Source: Candidatus Bathyarchaeota archaeon
Lineage (GTDB): Archaea > Thermoproteota > Bathyarchaeia > TCS64
Reading direction: 5' to 3'
Length of the DNA: 17,951 nucleotides
Assembly (NCBI GenBank): GCA_026014515.1
Contig: JAOZIG010000529.1
Span: 1 to 17,951 of the forward strand
The translations under genes and the position numbers were made by a program. The notes under the pieces are model-generated. The model was not told the DNA's origin. It did not search any database and was given only the letters and a program-made list of their open reading frames with translations. This document shows positions 7,140 through 13,930 of this stretch, piece after piece (the stretch's first letter is position 1; the number at the start of each line of letters is the position of its first letter).

Positions 7140-8374
7140 AACTCCTCAACGGTCTCTGGTTTATATCGACAGTGGAACAACCTGTCTAACTGTTCCACAT
7201 AGAATTCATTAGATAACTTGACGAGACCATATGTCCACAGCTTCTTGAAGTCAACAACACCCATCATGAGACTGCTGAGATGCTCTATATTCAGTGAGAC
7301 CTCCACATCATAGCCTTCACCGAGCACAGGTTTTCCGTCAATGAAATGCACGGTGATGGGTCCATTGTTTTCTGGTACAAAGGTATCAGATACATCGAAT
7401 TTTACACGTACTGATTCACCGTTGAAGCTGTGGTCAGCTAGTTGTTTGAAGAAACGCTCCTTGTCCAGTATCCTGTACATGATACCCACGCCTTGGACGT
7501 TGCTTTCTTGGTTGATGAAGAAGATGTGAACCGACTCGTTTCTCGGATCATGAGACACATAATGGAGGTCATCATCAAAGGTCTGGAATATTACCCGGTT
7601 CACTTGGTCAAGCTGAGTCTGTAGGAAAGCAAGAAGCCTGCTTAATGCTCTTGGGTTCTCATAGACCATGTACTCTATCTCGATATTCTGCATAAGCGGA
7701 TGTTCAGGGTAGAGCTTTTTGAAATTGAAGCCAATGAACCCCTCCACGCGGTCACCGTTCCTGTAGCCGACCACCTTGTAGGTATTGATGAACCGCTCGA
7801 AGAAGCCCCGTTTCTTATAGATCATGCCATGGGATGCTGAGACATACCTGTTGTAACACTCCAGCAGCGCATCAACATCATCCTCACCCATGAACCCGAC
7901 ACCCAAACGGCTTCCACGAGGCAAATCACAAGGCTTGTAGCTGTACTTGTTGTATTTCCGCCCATACCCGTACCCCATTTTACGATAGAAATCGTGTCTA
8001 AAAGGCCAGAGAAGTACAAATGGTGCCCCCATTTCCCAGTAGAGCTTGTGGTAATACTCCATCATCTCCTTGGCTATGTGCTCCTTCTTGTGGGTCAGGT
8101 CAACACAGATATTTCCAACGCCTCCCGCGAGCATATCAACGCCGTGTATGTTCATCTTGAAGGTGTGAGTACGCATGGCACCCAGCATTTCATCGTCTCG
8201 AAAATAGCCATAATACTGGATGTCGCCCTTCTCGGCTTGGCGCTCCTGCATCCGCTTCGCCCAACCTTCCTCCTTTTCTGGGGTCAAGCCAGTGATCATA
8301 GCTGGGTAAGCTTCAAGGCTTAATCGGACATAGGTCTTGAAATCATCTGGTTCTAGGAGTCGGACAAGATTCAT
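7136..8374 (-). CDS. Eis-like GNAT N-acetyltransferase with C-terminal SCP2-like domain
   Basis: This 412-residue protein matches the Eis group in layout: an N-terminal GNAT fold (about 1-150), a second diverged GNAT-like fold (about 155-300) and a sterol-carrier-protein-like domain (about 305-405). Eis enzymes transfer acetyl from acetyl-CoA to amines, including aminoglycosides and protein lysines, as hexamers. The conserved PFRHDFYRKMGYGYG stretch (124-138) supplies the tyrosine expected as general acid. The protein ends in phenylalanine (ETVEEF), as in mycobacterial Eis, where the C-terminal carboxylate acts as base. The acetyl-CoA loop is unusual: DLTHKKEHIAKEMM (92-105) in place of the common RRxGxA/G pattern. 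ATG 8374 has a TATA-like box 28 bases upstream. Natural substrate unknown; drug resistance should not be assumed. Confidence 0.85.
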   Translation of the reverse strand: MNLVRLLEPDDFKTYVRLSLEAYPAMITGLTPEKEEGWAKRMQERQAEKGDIQYYGYFRDDEMLGAMRTHTFKMNIHGVDMLAGGVGNICVDLTHKKEHIAKEMMEYYHKLYWEMGAPFVLLWPFRHDFYRKMGYGYGRKYNKYSYKPCDLPRGSRLGVGFMGEDDVDALLECYNRYVSASHGMIYKKRGFFERFINTYKVVGYRNGDRVEGFIGFNFKKLYPEHPLMQNIEIEYMVYENPRALSRLLAFLQTQLDQVNRVIFQTFDDDLHYVSHDPRNESVHIFFINQESNVQGVGIMYRILDKERFFKQLADHSFNGESVRVKFDVSDTFVPENNGPITVHFIDGKPVLGEGYDVEVSLNIEHLSSLMMGVVDFKKLWTYGLVKLSNEFYVEQLDRLFHCRYKPETVEEF

Positions 8375-8394
8375 GAATATTCAACGGTTATTTG

Positions 8395-8409
8395 GTAAAT
8401 AAAATAGTA
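8395..8409 (-). promoter_or_regulatory. TATA-like box of the GNAT gene
   Basis: The minus strand reads ACTATTTTATTTACC, centred 28 bases before the ATG at 8374. It sits in the 43-base gap after the alpha/beta hydrolase gene, so the acetyltransferase gene is probably transcribed on its own. Confidence 0.5.
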
Positions 8410-8417
8410 CCACAGGT

Positions 8418-9977
8418 CTAGTAGGGGAACAAACCTGCGGCTATCCAGCTCAACAACAAGGCATTCAACACAATAGAATATCCAAGTCTACCATTCTTTA
8501 CACTCCACCATGTGATAAAGACAGAGATCAACAACAAAGGCACGATAGCCATCAAGAACTCCAAGATAAAACCCATGAAACCAGAGACAAACACGGTATC
8601 CAGCAAAAAGAAGCCACCATACTGAACAAATAATAACCCACCGAAGAGCCCCAGCTTAGAAACAGCTAGACCCAAAAGGTTTGATGCTTTTTCATGGAAC
8701 CACATTGCCTCAGAGTAAAAATGCGGCAACATAAACGGTAGATAAGAGAGGAAGGCAATGGAACGTCTAGCAGATAGTGATCTCATGATGGGTACAAGCA
8801 TTCTGAACCCAAAACCAAAGAAAGTCTCTAACCCACTGCATAAAACATAGGCGATGACAAAGACAAGAACAGCGTAACCAATCTCATTTAGATTGACCTT
8901 TGGTAGCGCCAGTTTCTTCCAGAAAACAGATAGAACCAATGTAACAATACCCCAGACTAGCAGCCACCAAGCGATAGAGGCACCAAATATCTGAGGCGGA
9001 AAAGGTACAAAGTTTCCAACTAGCATAGCTGGGACAAATGTGATAAACCCAATCAAGCCGTAGACTGCCCCGTTTCTCCAGTTAAACACCGAGACAATGC
9101 TTGTTTGTGAGCCAATAGACAAGGCGAACACCAGAGCAGCGATGAAAAACAGGAGACCAAACAGTATCAGTGCCTCCCTATGGAGATACGACGTGGTATG
9201 TTTAGTCTCCACTTCGTTGATGGTGTTGAACCAGTCAACTGTTGCATCAACAACAACTGGATCAATGGGCTCCAACAGGTGACTAGTATAAGGCATCAAC
9301 AGCATCCTCATCGAGGCGCCTTGAGGATCACCTTTCAGAGTATTCAGTTCAATATCGCTGTTGGGGAATGTTATCATAAGGGATTCATTGATCTCATTTG
9401 GCGTGAAAAGAACATCATAGCGCCCAATTATTACTAGAGGGTTCCACGGTCTTGAAGGCATAAACCCACCAGAGGAGTTCTGATAAGCGTTTGATCCGAT
9501 GCCACCACCGATCAAAACGATACCATTCTCGGTTACCCCATGAGAGGCAGCATAATAGACAGCGCCTGCTCCGAGACTGTGTCCTACTAAGCCGATGTGG
9601 GTGTTGTTTGAGTATTCAAGCAGATACTCTGCTGACTGTACTACTCCAAGGCTTTGGTCGTTTCCACTGAGAGAACCTGTTGATCTTCCATGCCCAACCA
9701 AGTCGATGCTTAATGCAATATACCCATGTTTGGCCAACTCAAGGGCGATACCCGATAACGGCTCCTTACTGTTGGTGATACCGTGTGCGAGTAAGACACA
9801 TGGAGCATCTTCACGGGGCTCAAGTGGCATGTATAATACACCAGTTATTGTGTTTTCGCTGCTTATGGAGACATCAGTTACCCTGAGTTCTCCATTAGAA
9901 TTGTTCACCTTATAGGCTCCATACATGCATAGAACCGAGCAAACTAGACAAACAGCCACCAGAATACGTCTATTCAC
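8418..9977 (-). CDS. Alpha/beta hydrolase fused to a C-terminal polytopic membrane domain
   Basis: This is a 519-residue two-part protein. A hydrophobic N-terminal segment (about 5-22) acts as signal anchor. An alpha/beta-hydrolase domain follows (about 35-255) with oxyanion motif LAHGITNS (63-70), nucleophile elbow GLVGHSLGAG (Ser134), acid Asp188 in GRYDVLF and His233 in YTSHLLEP. This is a complete catalytic triad of the dienelactone-hydrolase/esterase kind. From about 265 to the end there are some seven or eight transmembrane helices that I cannot assign to a family. With one N-terminal helix the hydrolase would face outside the cell. The GTG start at 9977 has a TATA-like box 27 bases upstream, suggesting a leaderless transcript. 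It follows the metallopeptidase gene by 33 bases on the same strand, so some read-through is possible. Substrate unknown; lipid, ester or peptide are all open. Confidence 0.8.
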   Translation of the reverse strand: MNRRILVAVCLVCSVLCMYGAYKVNNSNGELRVTDVSISSENTITGVLYMPLEPREDAPCVLLAHGITNSKEPLSGIALELAKHGYIALSIDLVGHGRSTGSLSGNDQSLGVVQSAEYLLEYSNNTHIGLVGHSLGAGAVYYAASHGVTENGIVLIGGGIGSNAYQNSSGGFMPSRPWNPLVIIGRYDVLFTPNEINESLMITFPNSDIELNTLKGDPQGASMRMLLMPYTSHLLEPIDPVVVDATVDWFNTINEVETKHTTSYLHREALILFGLLFFIAALVFALSIGSQTSIVSVFNWRNGAVYGLIGFITFVPAMLVGNFVPFPPQIFGASIAWWLLVWGIVTLVLSVFWKKLALPKVNLNEIGYAVLVFVIAYVLCSGLETFFGFGFRMLVPIMRSLSARRSIAFLSYLPFMLPHFYSEAMWFHEKASNLLGLAVSKLGLFGGLLFVQYGGFFLLDTVFVSGFMGFILEFLMAIVPLLLISVFITWWSVKNGRLGYSIVLNALLLSWIAAGLFPY

Positions 9978-10000
9978 GTAAAAGAAAACAAAGAAGAGGA

Positions 10001-10007
10001 ATAAAAG
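10001..10007 (-). promoter_or_regulatory. TATA-like box of the alpha/beta hydrolase gene
   Basis: The minus strand reads CTTTTAT, centred 27 bases before the GTG at 9977, within the short gap after the metallopeptidase gene. Confidence 0.4.
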
Positions 10008-10010
10008 AGG

Positions 10011-12374
10011 TTAGATAGGAGCACCCATAGGAGGCTCAGCCGGGGGAGTAAGATTAACCGCATCAGGGTTCTCCTCAAGCTGCTCCAACACGGTATCAAG
10101 GTACACGTACTGGGCTATCTGCGCCTCGTCGTCGGTCTCTATCTCGCTTACATGTTCATTCAACTGAACCAGTTTGAAGTAAGCCAAGCTCCTAACCGCT
10201 GCAGGTGCCTCCTTGTTCTTCACAAGCTCCACCATATAGTACAACACCACGTTGTTCACGAGACGTTGAAGCTCCTGATGATACGCATCCTCATAGATGG
10301 TAAGCCAAGTCGCCTCAAGTAGCCTGTCAACCACATCACCCAACCCGGGTAGGCTCTGGTCTCGGGCATGATACTCAACGAGACGCGCTGCTCGCTCAGG
10401 GTGAAGTACCAGTCTGAGGGTCAACCCTGCCGCAGTCTCAGCTGCTGCCAATGGGTCAAAGGTCAATCCGGTTCTTCCGGGGAACAGGTCTTTGGTTTGG
10501 TCGAAGTGTTGTGGTCTTGGATGCATCAAGTCTCGTAAGGGTGTAGGTAAGGCGAGTGCCTCTGGTGTGATTGTAGCTAGCAATGAGTCTAGTCCCTTTG
10601 CCTGAGTCTCCGCTGGTACCATCTTGGGGTACTCCTGAACATCACCACGAACCTTGTAGTGATAATAGAGTCCACCAAGAACGCTTGCGGCTGCCTCAAG
10701 CTGGAACCTGTGGAAGAGATAAGTTGTCACCAACGGCTCCTCCATCCTCGCTAAAGGAGTGCCAAACTGGACACGGTGCTCTCCAAAGTTCTCAAGTGCT
10801 ATCTTACGAACCTTCATCATACGATCCAGTTCGTCTATTGGATCAATTCCTGTGATCCAGTAAGCCGCGTATGGGCTTGCGCTTCCGGGTCCAGCGTCCC
10901 TGCTAGGTTGGAATAGTAATCCACGGCTAAACGCATCATTGAGTAGCTTATCTAGCGCTTTATCCTCGTCAACATCTTCTGGGTAATCCTGATACCCGTA
11001 CTCAACGCTGACTAGGTCCCATTCCCCTAAGCCGGTCTCATATGCTTCACTGAGGTCAAGCTTACCATCCTTCTCCTGCACAAGCATTGATGGATAGTCC
11101 ATGACACTGGCTCTGCCATTGATGTTACTCGCATAATTGTGACCTAGTCCAATGGTGTGTCCAACCTCGTGTACGCTGAGCTGTCTAATGCGCGCCAAAG
11201 CCATCTCCATAGCCTCATCAGTGTTATCACCGTCCTCACGATACTCACCCATCAAACCCATGGCGATCATGAAATCTTGCCTGATTCTGAGGCTGCCTAG
11301 GCTCACGTGTCCCTTGATTATCTCACCGGTGCGTGGGTCACGTATGGTCATGCCGTAGCTCCAGCCCCGGGTGCTCCTGTGAACCCAGTTAATCACGTTA
11401 TACCTGACATCCATGGGATCAACATCATCAGGAAGAACCTCACACCTGAAGGCATCCTTGTATCCAATATGCTCAAAGGCAATATTCCACCACCTGCACC
11501 CCTCAACCAAAGCAGACCTTATGGGCTCGGGTACACCAGGGTCCACGTAGTAGATTATTGGCTCCACTGGTTCACTCACCTCAGCCGTGGGGTCTTTTTT
11601 GTTGAGTCTGTGTCTGCAGATGTATCGTTTCTCCAGTGGCTCGTTGAATGGTGTCGCGTAGTCGTTGTAGTTGACGCTGAAGTAGCTGCTTCTGATATCA
11701 AACCGTCTTGGCTTGTAGTCATCGTCTGGTAGCTCGATGAAGCTGTGATGTTGTCTAGCTGAGATATTCAATGGGTCTGGTGCGACGCTTTTGAGCCAGT
11801 CTCCCGGGTTCTTTCCCTTGTAGGTGAGTATTGCCTCGAACTCTGTGTTCTTTGGGAAGTTTTTTGTCGCTGGGAGATATATGGCACAGCGGTCTGGGTC
11901 TAGCTCGTATTCGCCTTGTTCTTTCTCTTTGAGGCGTTGAGCTACCAGTTTTGCGTCCCTTAGCAGGAAATCAGTGACGTCAACAAGTACCTTTGAGTTT
12001 TCCTCTGCTTCTACCTTGAAGCCGCCGATCACTGATTTTGCGAAGGCGTCATCCACTGCCTCACGTTCCTTGGGGTTACTGCTTTCAGCCCTGTACCCGT
12101 AGTTTACCTGTGTTAGCAGTATCCGTGGTCCGATGCGCTGGAACTTTACTATCTTGGTGTCTCCTAGCTGGTTCCTGTCTAAGCCTATGTCGTTGCTGCC
12201 GAGGCCGGCTTTGAGGCTGTTGACGTAGAGAAACTCTTCTTCAAACCTGTCGATTTCTAGCCAGATTTTACCTTTTTTCTGGTCCCAGTAGTAGTTGAAG
12301 TATCCCGGATGTTTTTCCATTTCCTCAGTGAACCCGGTTATGGTCTGGGGTTCACATGGTGTTTTCTCATCCAA
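10011..12374 (-). CDS. Zinc metallopeptidase, metzincin of the DUF5117/DUF4953 type
   Basis: This is a 787-residue protein whose zinc site is the extended metzincin motif HEVGHTIGLGHN (His402, Glu403, His406, His412), with the Met-turn in RASVMDYPSM (Met425). The N-terminal part (about 20-200, HPGYFNYYWDQKKGKIWLEI and onward) matches the DUF5117 region. The catalytic and C-terminal parts match the DUF4953 group of large zinc-dependent proteases best known from Bacteroidetes and other bacteria, where they are exported. Here no signal peptide or membrane helix is visible (MDEKTPCEPQ), so the product looks cytoplasmic unless the true start is missed. The TTG at 12374 is the only start before an in-frame TGA; Met19 (12320) is an alternative. 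The start is divergent from the winged-helix gene across 142 bases. Substrate unknown. Confidence 0.88.
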   Translation of the reverse strand: MDEKTPCEPQTITGFTEEMEKHPGYFNYYWDQKKGKIWLEIDRFEEEFLYVNSLKAGLGSNDIGLDRNQLGDTKIVKFQRIGPRILLTQVNYGYRAESSNPKEREAVDDAFAKSVIGGFKVEAEENSKVLVDVTDFLLRDAKLVAQRLKEKEQGEYELDPDRCAIYLPATKNFPKNTEFEAILTYKGKNPGDWLKSVAPDPLNISARQHHSFIELPDDDYKPRRFDIRSSYFSVNYNDYATPFNEPLEKRYICRHRLNKKDPTAEVSEPVEPIIYYVDPGVPEPIRSALVEGCRWWNIAFEHIGYKDAFRCEVLPDDVDPMDVRYNVINWVHRSTRGWSYGMTIRDPRTGEIIKGHVSLGSLRIRQDFMIAMGLMGEYREDGDNTDEAMEMALARIRQLSVHEVGHTIGLGHNYASNINGRASVMDYPSMLVQEKDGKLDLSEAYETGLGEWDLVSVEYGYQDYPEDVDEDKALDKLLNDAFSRGLLFQPSRDAGPGSASPYAAYWITGIDPIDELDRMMKVRKIALENFGEHRVQFGTPLARMEEPLVTTYLFHRFQLEAAASVLGGLYYHYKVRGDVQEYPKMVPAETQAKGLDSLLATITPEALALPTPLRDLMHPRPQHFDQTKDLFPGRTGLTFDPLAAAETAAGLTLRLVLHPERAARLVEYHARDQSLPGLGDVVDRLLEATWLTIYEDAYHQELQRLVNNVVLYYMVELVKNKEAPAAVRSLAYFKLVQLNEHVSEIETDDEAQIAQYVYLDTVLEQLEENPDAVNLTPPAEPPMGAPI

Positions 12375-12429
12375 ATCTATTCACATCTAGTTCGTGGATA
12401 GAGGTAAAAAACAATCGACCAGAACTTGT

Positions 12430-12442
12430 GGAACATGGTTCC
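12430..12442. promoter_or_regulatory. Inverted repeat GGAAC-ATG-GTTCC, candidate operator
   Basis: A perfect 5-base inverted repeat with 3-base centre lies in the divergent region between the metallopeptidase (start 12374) and the winged-helix gene (start 12517). It could bind a dimeric regulator acting on either gene. A chance repeat of this size cannot be excluded. The rest of the 142-base region holds only promoter-like AT-rich sequence. Confidence 0.3.
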
Positions 12443-12486
12443 TTAGCATGATTCGCGGATATACTTAGTTATTGGGGTTAGATTTT

Positions 12487-12496
12487 CCTTATTAAC
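12487..12496 (+). promoter_or_regulatory. TATA-like box of the winged-helix gene
   Basis: CCTTATTAAC is centred 26 bases before the ATG at 12517. Confidence 0.4.
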
Positions 12497-12516
12497 ACTA
12501 TACACCTGCTTCAATT

Positions 12517-12792
12517 ATGCCCTACAGATCGCTGTTCCACAGATCACTGGACGTATTGACATGCGTCTACAACCACGAGACACAGGTTGAAGCAATATGT
12601 CAACAACTAGGCTTGGGACCAAACCATGTCGAGGAATTGATCAGTAAGCTCACAGAGTGGGAGCTTCTCGTAGCATACTCTTCTGAGCTTACGGTGTCTG
12701 AGAGGGGCAAGAACGTCTTATCGTTTTACCATAACTACTCAGAGGCGTTACGGGTAACACCAATGATCAGAGCAAGTGTCCCAGATTATTAG
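12517..12792 (+). CDS. Small winged-helix DNA-binding protein, putative transcription regulator
   Basis: This is a 91-residue protein with a winged-helix pattern. Helix one is SLFHRSLDVLTCVYN (about 5-19). The helix-turn-helix follows in TQVEAICQQLGLGPNHVEEL (about 22-41). Helix three/recognition leads into LTEWELLVA, and the wing is SSELTVSERGKNVLSFYHNY, the typical '..L T..G..l' ending of archaeal one-domain regulators. No ligand domain or metal site is seen. It is too short for anything but DNA or protein binding. The ATG at 12517 has a TATA-like box 26 bases upstream. It precedes the HAD gene by 47 bases and may regulate itself, the HAD gene or the divergent metallopeptidase. Fold likely, target unknown. 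Confidence 0.7.
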   Translation: MPYRSLFHRSLDVLTCVYNHETQVEAICQQLGLGPNHVEELISKLTEWELLVAYSSELTVSERGKNVLSFYHNYSEALRVTPMIRASVPDY

Positions 12793-12810
12793 CCCGTCTT
12801 GTGGATGGTG

Positions 12811-12819
12811 TTAAATTTT
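12811..12819 (+). promoter_or_regulatory. TATA-like box of the HAD hydrolase gene
   Basis: TTAAATTTT is centred 25 bases before the ATG at 12840. This supports that start over the in-frame GTG at 12801, whose extra codons would contain the box. Confidence 0.5.
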
Positions 12820-12839
12820 CTTTCAACAGAGTACAGCCC

Positions 12840-13520
12840 ATGATTAGGGCTGTAATATTTGATTTCGGGGGCACACTGGCGAAGACAAGTACCCCATGGG
12901 ATACAGTCAGCAACAGGATAGCCGAACGACTGGAGTACGAGGACATCAAGATTGACCCAGTTGACTTGGAAGAGGCCATAAACGAGACCATAGAGTACAG
13001 GTACCAGCACCATCAGCTTGGGCTGGAACTCGACTCATACCAGTTCTTCAACCACGCACTTGGAAAAATGGAATACAACGTACCAGTTGACATCACAGAT
13101 GAGCTTGAGCAGATGGTCTACGAGGAAGGCTACGTCAGCTTCGCTGAAAACCTAGAAGAAGTACTCATGAATCTATCAGAAGAATACATGCTCGCGTTAC
13201 TCAGCAACGCGTGGCTAGAAGCGCCCAGACAATTACTCAGAGACCATGGATACGGGCGCTGGTTCAAGGCACTGATATGCAGCTATGATATTGGAATACC
13301 TAAACCAGACCCAAGGATATTCCGACACACAGTAGACTTGTTAGGGGTTCACCCACAGGAGGCTGTTATGGTAGGAGACAGTCTTGAAGCGGATATTAAA
13401 GGCGCCTTGGGTGCTGGTTTGCAGGCGGTTCTCATTGATGACGGGTTCAGTGACTGGGGTGGCCCTAAGATTATGGAGTTAAGCGAGTTACCTGACCTGC
13501 TTCACTCCATGGATGTGTAG
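12840..13520 (+). CDS. HAD-superfamily hydrolase (subfamily IA-like)
   Basis: This 226-residue soluble protein has the four HAD motifs. Motif I is VIFDFGGTLAK (nucleophile Asp8), motif II LLSNAW (Ser122), motif III the lysine in GIPKPDP (Lys155), and motif IV VMVGDSLEADIKGA (Asp180, Asp185). A helical cap occupies about residues 18-90, as in subfamily I enzymes that hydrolyse small phosphorylated metabolites or, less often, haloacids. In motif I the usual second aspartate, the general acid/base of phosphatases, is glycine (DFGGT). This variant is widespread in HAD-IA-like sequences of unknown substrate, so activity is uncertain. ATG 12840 is chosen on its TATA-like box and because family members begin MIRAVIFDFGGT. 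The GTG at 12801 would add 13 residues. It lies between two regulators, without proof of co-transcription. Confidence 0.88.
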   Translation: MIRAVIFDFGGTLAKTSTPWDTVSNRIAERLEYEDIKIDPVDLEEAINETIEYRYQHHQLGLELDSYQFFNHALGKMEYNVPVDITDELEQMVYEEGYVSFAENLEEVLMNLSEEYMLALLSNAWLEAPRQLLRDHGYGRWFKALICSYDIGIPKPDPRIFRHTVDLLGVHPQEAVMVGDSLEADIKGALGAGLQAVLIDDGFSDWGGPKIMELSELPDLLHSMDV

Positions 13521-13537
13521 CCTCTGGATACACACAT

Positions 13538-13557
13538 ACCGTTTTCATTACAACGGT
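13538..13557. promoter_or_regulatory. Inverted repeat ACCGTT-N8-AACGGT, candidate ArsR operator
   Basis: Two perfect 6-base inverted arms (13538-13543 and 13552-13557) are separated by 8 bases. They cover positions about -43 to -24 relative to the GTG at 13581, where TBP/TFB should bind. Dyads of this type are typical ArsR-family operators, which suggests self-repression. Confidence 0.4.
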
Positions 13558-13580
13558 CTTGATTTTGAAAGTGAAGAAAC

Positions 13581-13913
13581 GTGTACAGTAGTGAGGCAGC
13601 GGTAGAAGTATTTGAGTATGAGCCAGAAAGTCAGGGATCTGAGGATGACCTCGATAGAAGAAGCATGATATTCAAGGCTTTAGCTGATCCAAACCGTTTG
13701 AAGATATTGTACCTATTGATGGATGGCGAGAAATGCGTCTCTGAGCTACTACCCTTCTTCGAGATACTTCAGCCGACAGTAAGCGTCCATCTTCTCCAAC
13801 TACAGGACATCGGGTTGCTTGATGTACGCAGGGATGGAAGAAAACGCCTCTACAGACTCGCAGATGAAAGAATTCTCTATGAGATAGACAAGTTCTGCGA
13901 AAAAATCTGGTAA
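13581..13913 (+). CDS. ArsR-family winged-helix transcription regulator
   Basis: This is a 110-residue protein with the ArsR/SmtB signature. FKALADPNRLKILYLL (31-46) is followed by the helix-turn-helix CVSELLPFFEILQPTVSVHL (53-72), then LQLQDIGLLDVRRDGRKRLY with the beta wing and a C-terminal dimerisation helix. ArsR proteins are dimers that leave DNA on binding metal or another signal. The metal-binding alpha3 pattern (ELCVCDLC) is reduced here to one cysteine in EKCVSEL, with one more at FCEKIW near the C-terminus. A classic arsenic-type site is therefore absent, although Cys53 and the C-terminal Cys could pair. The acidic N-terminal 28 residues are extra. The GTG at 13581 is the first start after an in-frame TGA (13572). 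An inverted repeat just upstream suggests autoregulation. The gene is convergent with porB, 17 bases apart. Confidence 0.88.
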   Translation: MYSSEAAVEVFEYEPESQGSEDDLDRRSMIFKALADPNRLKILYLLMDGEKCVSELLPFFEILQPTVSVHLLQLQDIGLLDVRRDGRKRLYRLADERILYEIDKFCEKIW

Positions 13914-13930
13914 AATAATTATAAAGGGGT
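13914..13930 (-). terminator. Possible T-rich end of the por operon
   Basis: After the porB stop the minus strand reads ACCCCTTTATAATTATT, continuing into TTTACC inside the ArsR gene's stop region. Runs of T are the usual archaeal termination signal, but the run here is broken, so support is weak. Confidence 0.25.

Noticed and set aside
11307..11732. 141-residue plus-strand frame
   Set aside because: It lies wholly inside the metallopeptidase gene, which has clear family motifs; it is an antisense shadow.
12517..13913. Possible toxin-antitoxin or defence cassette of winged-helix, HAD and ArsR genes
   Set aside because: Each gene seems to have its own promoter region, no toxin motif is present and the HAD protein looks metabolic.
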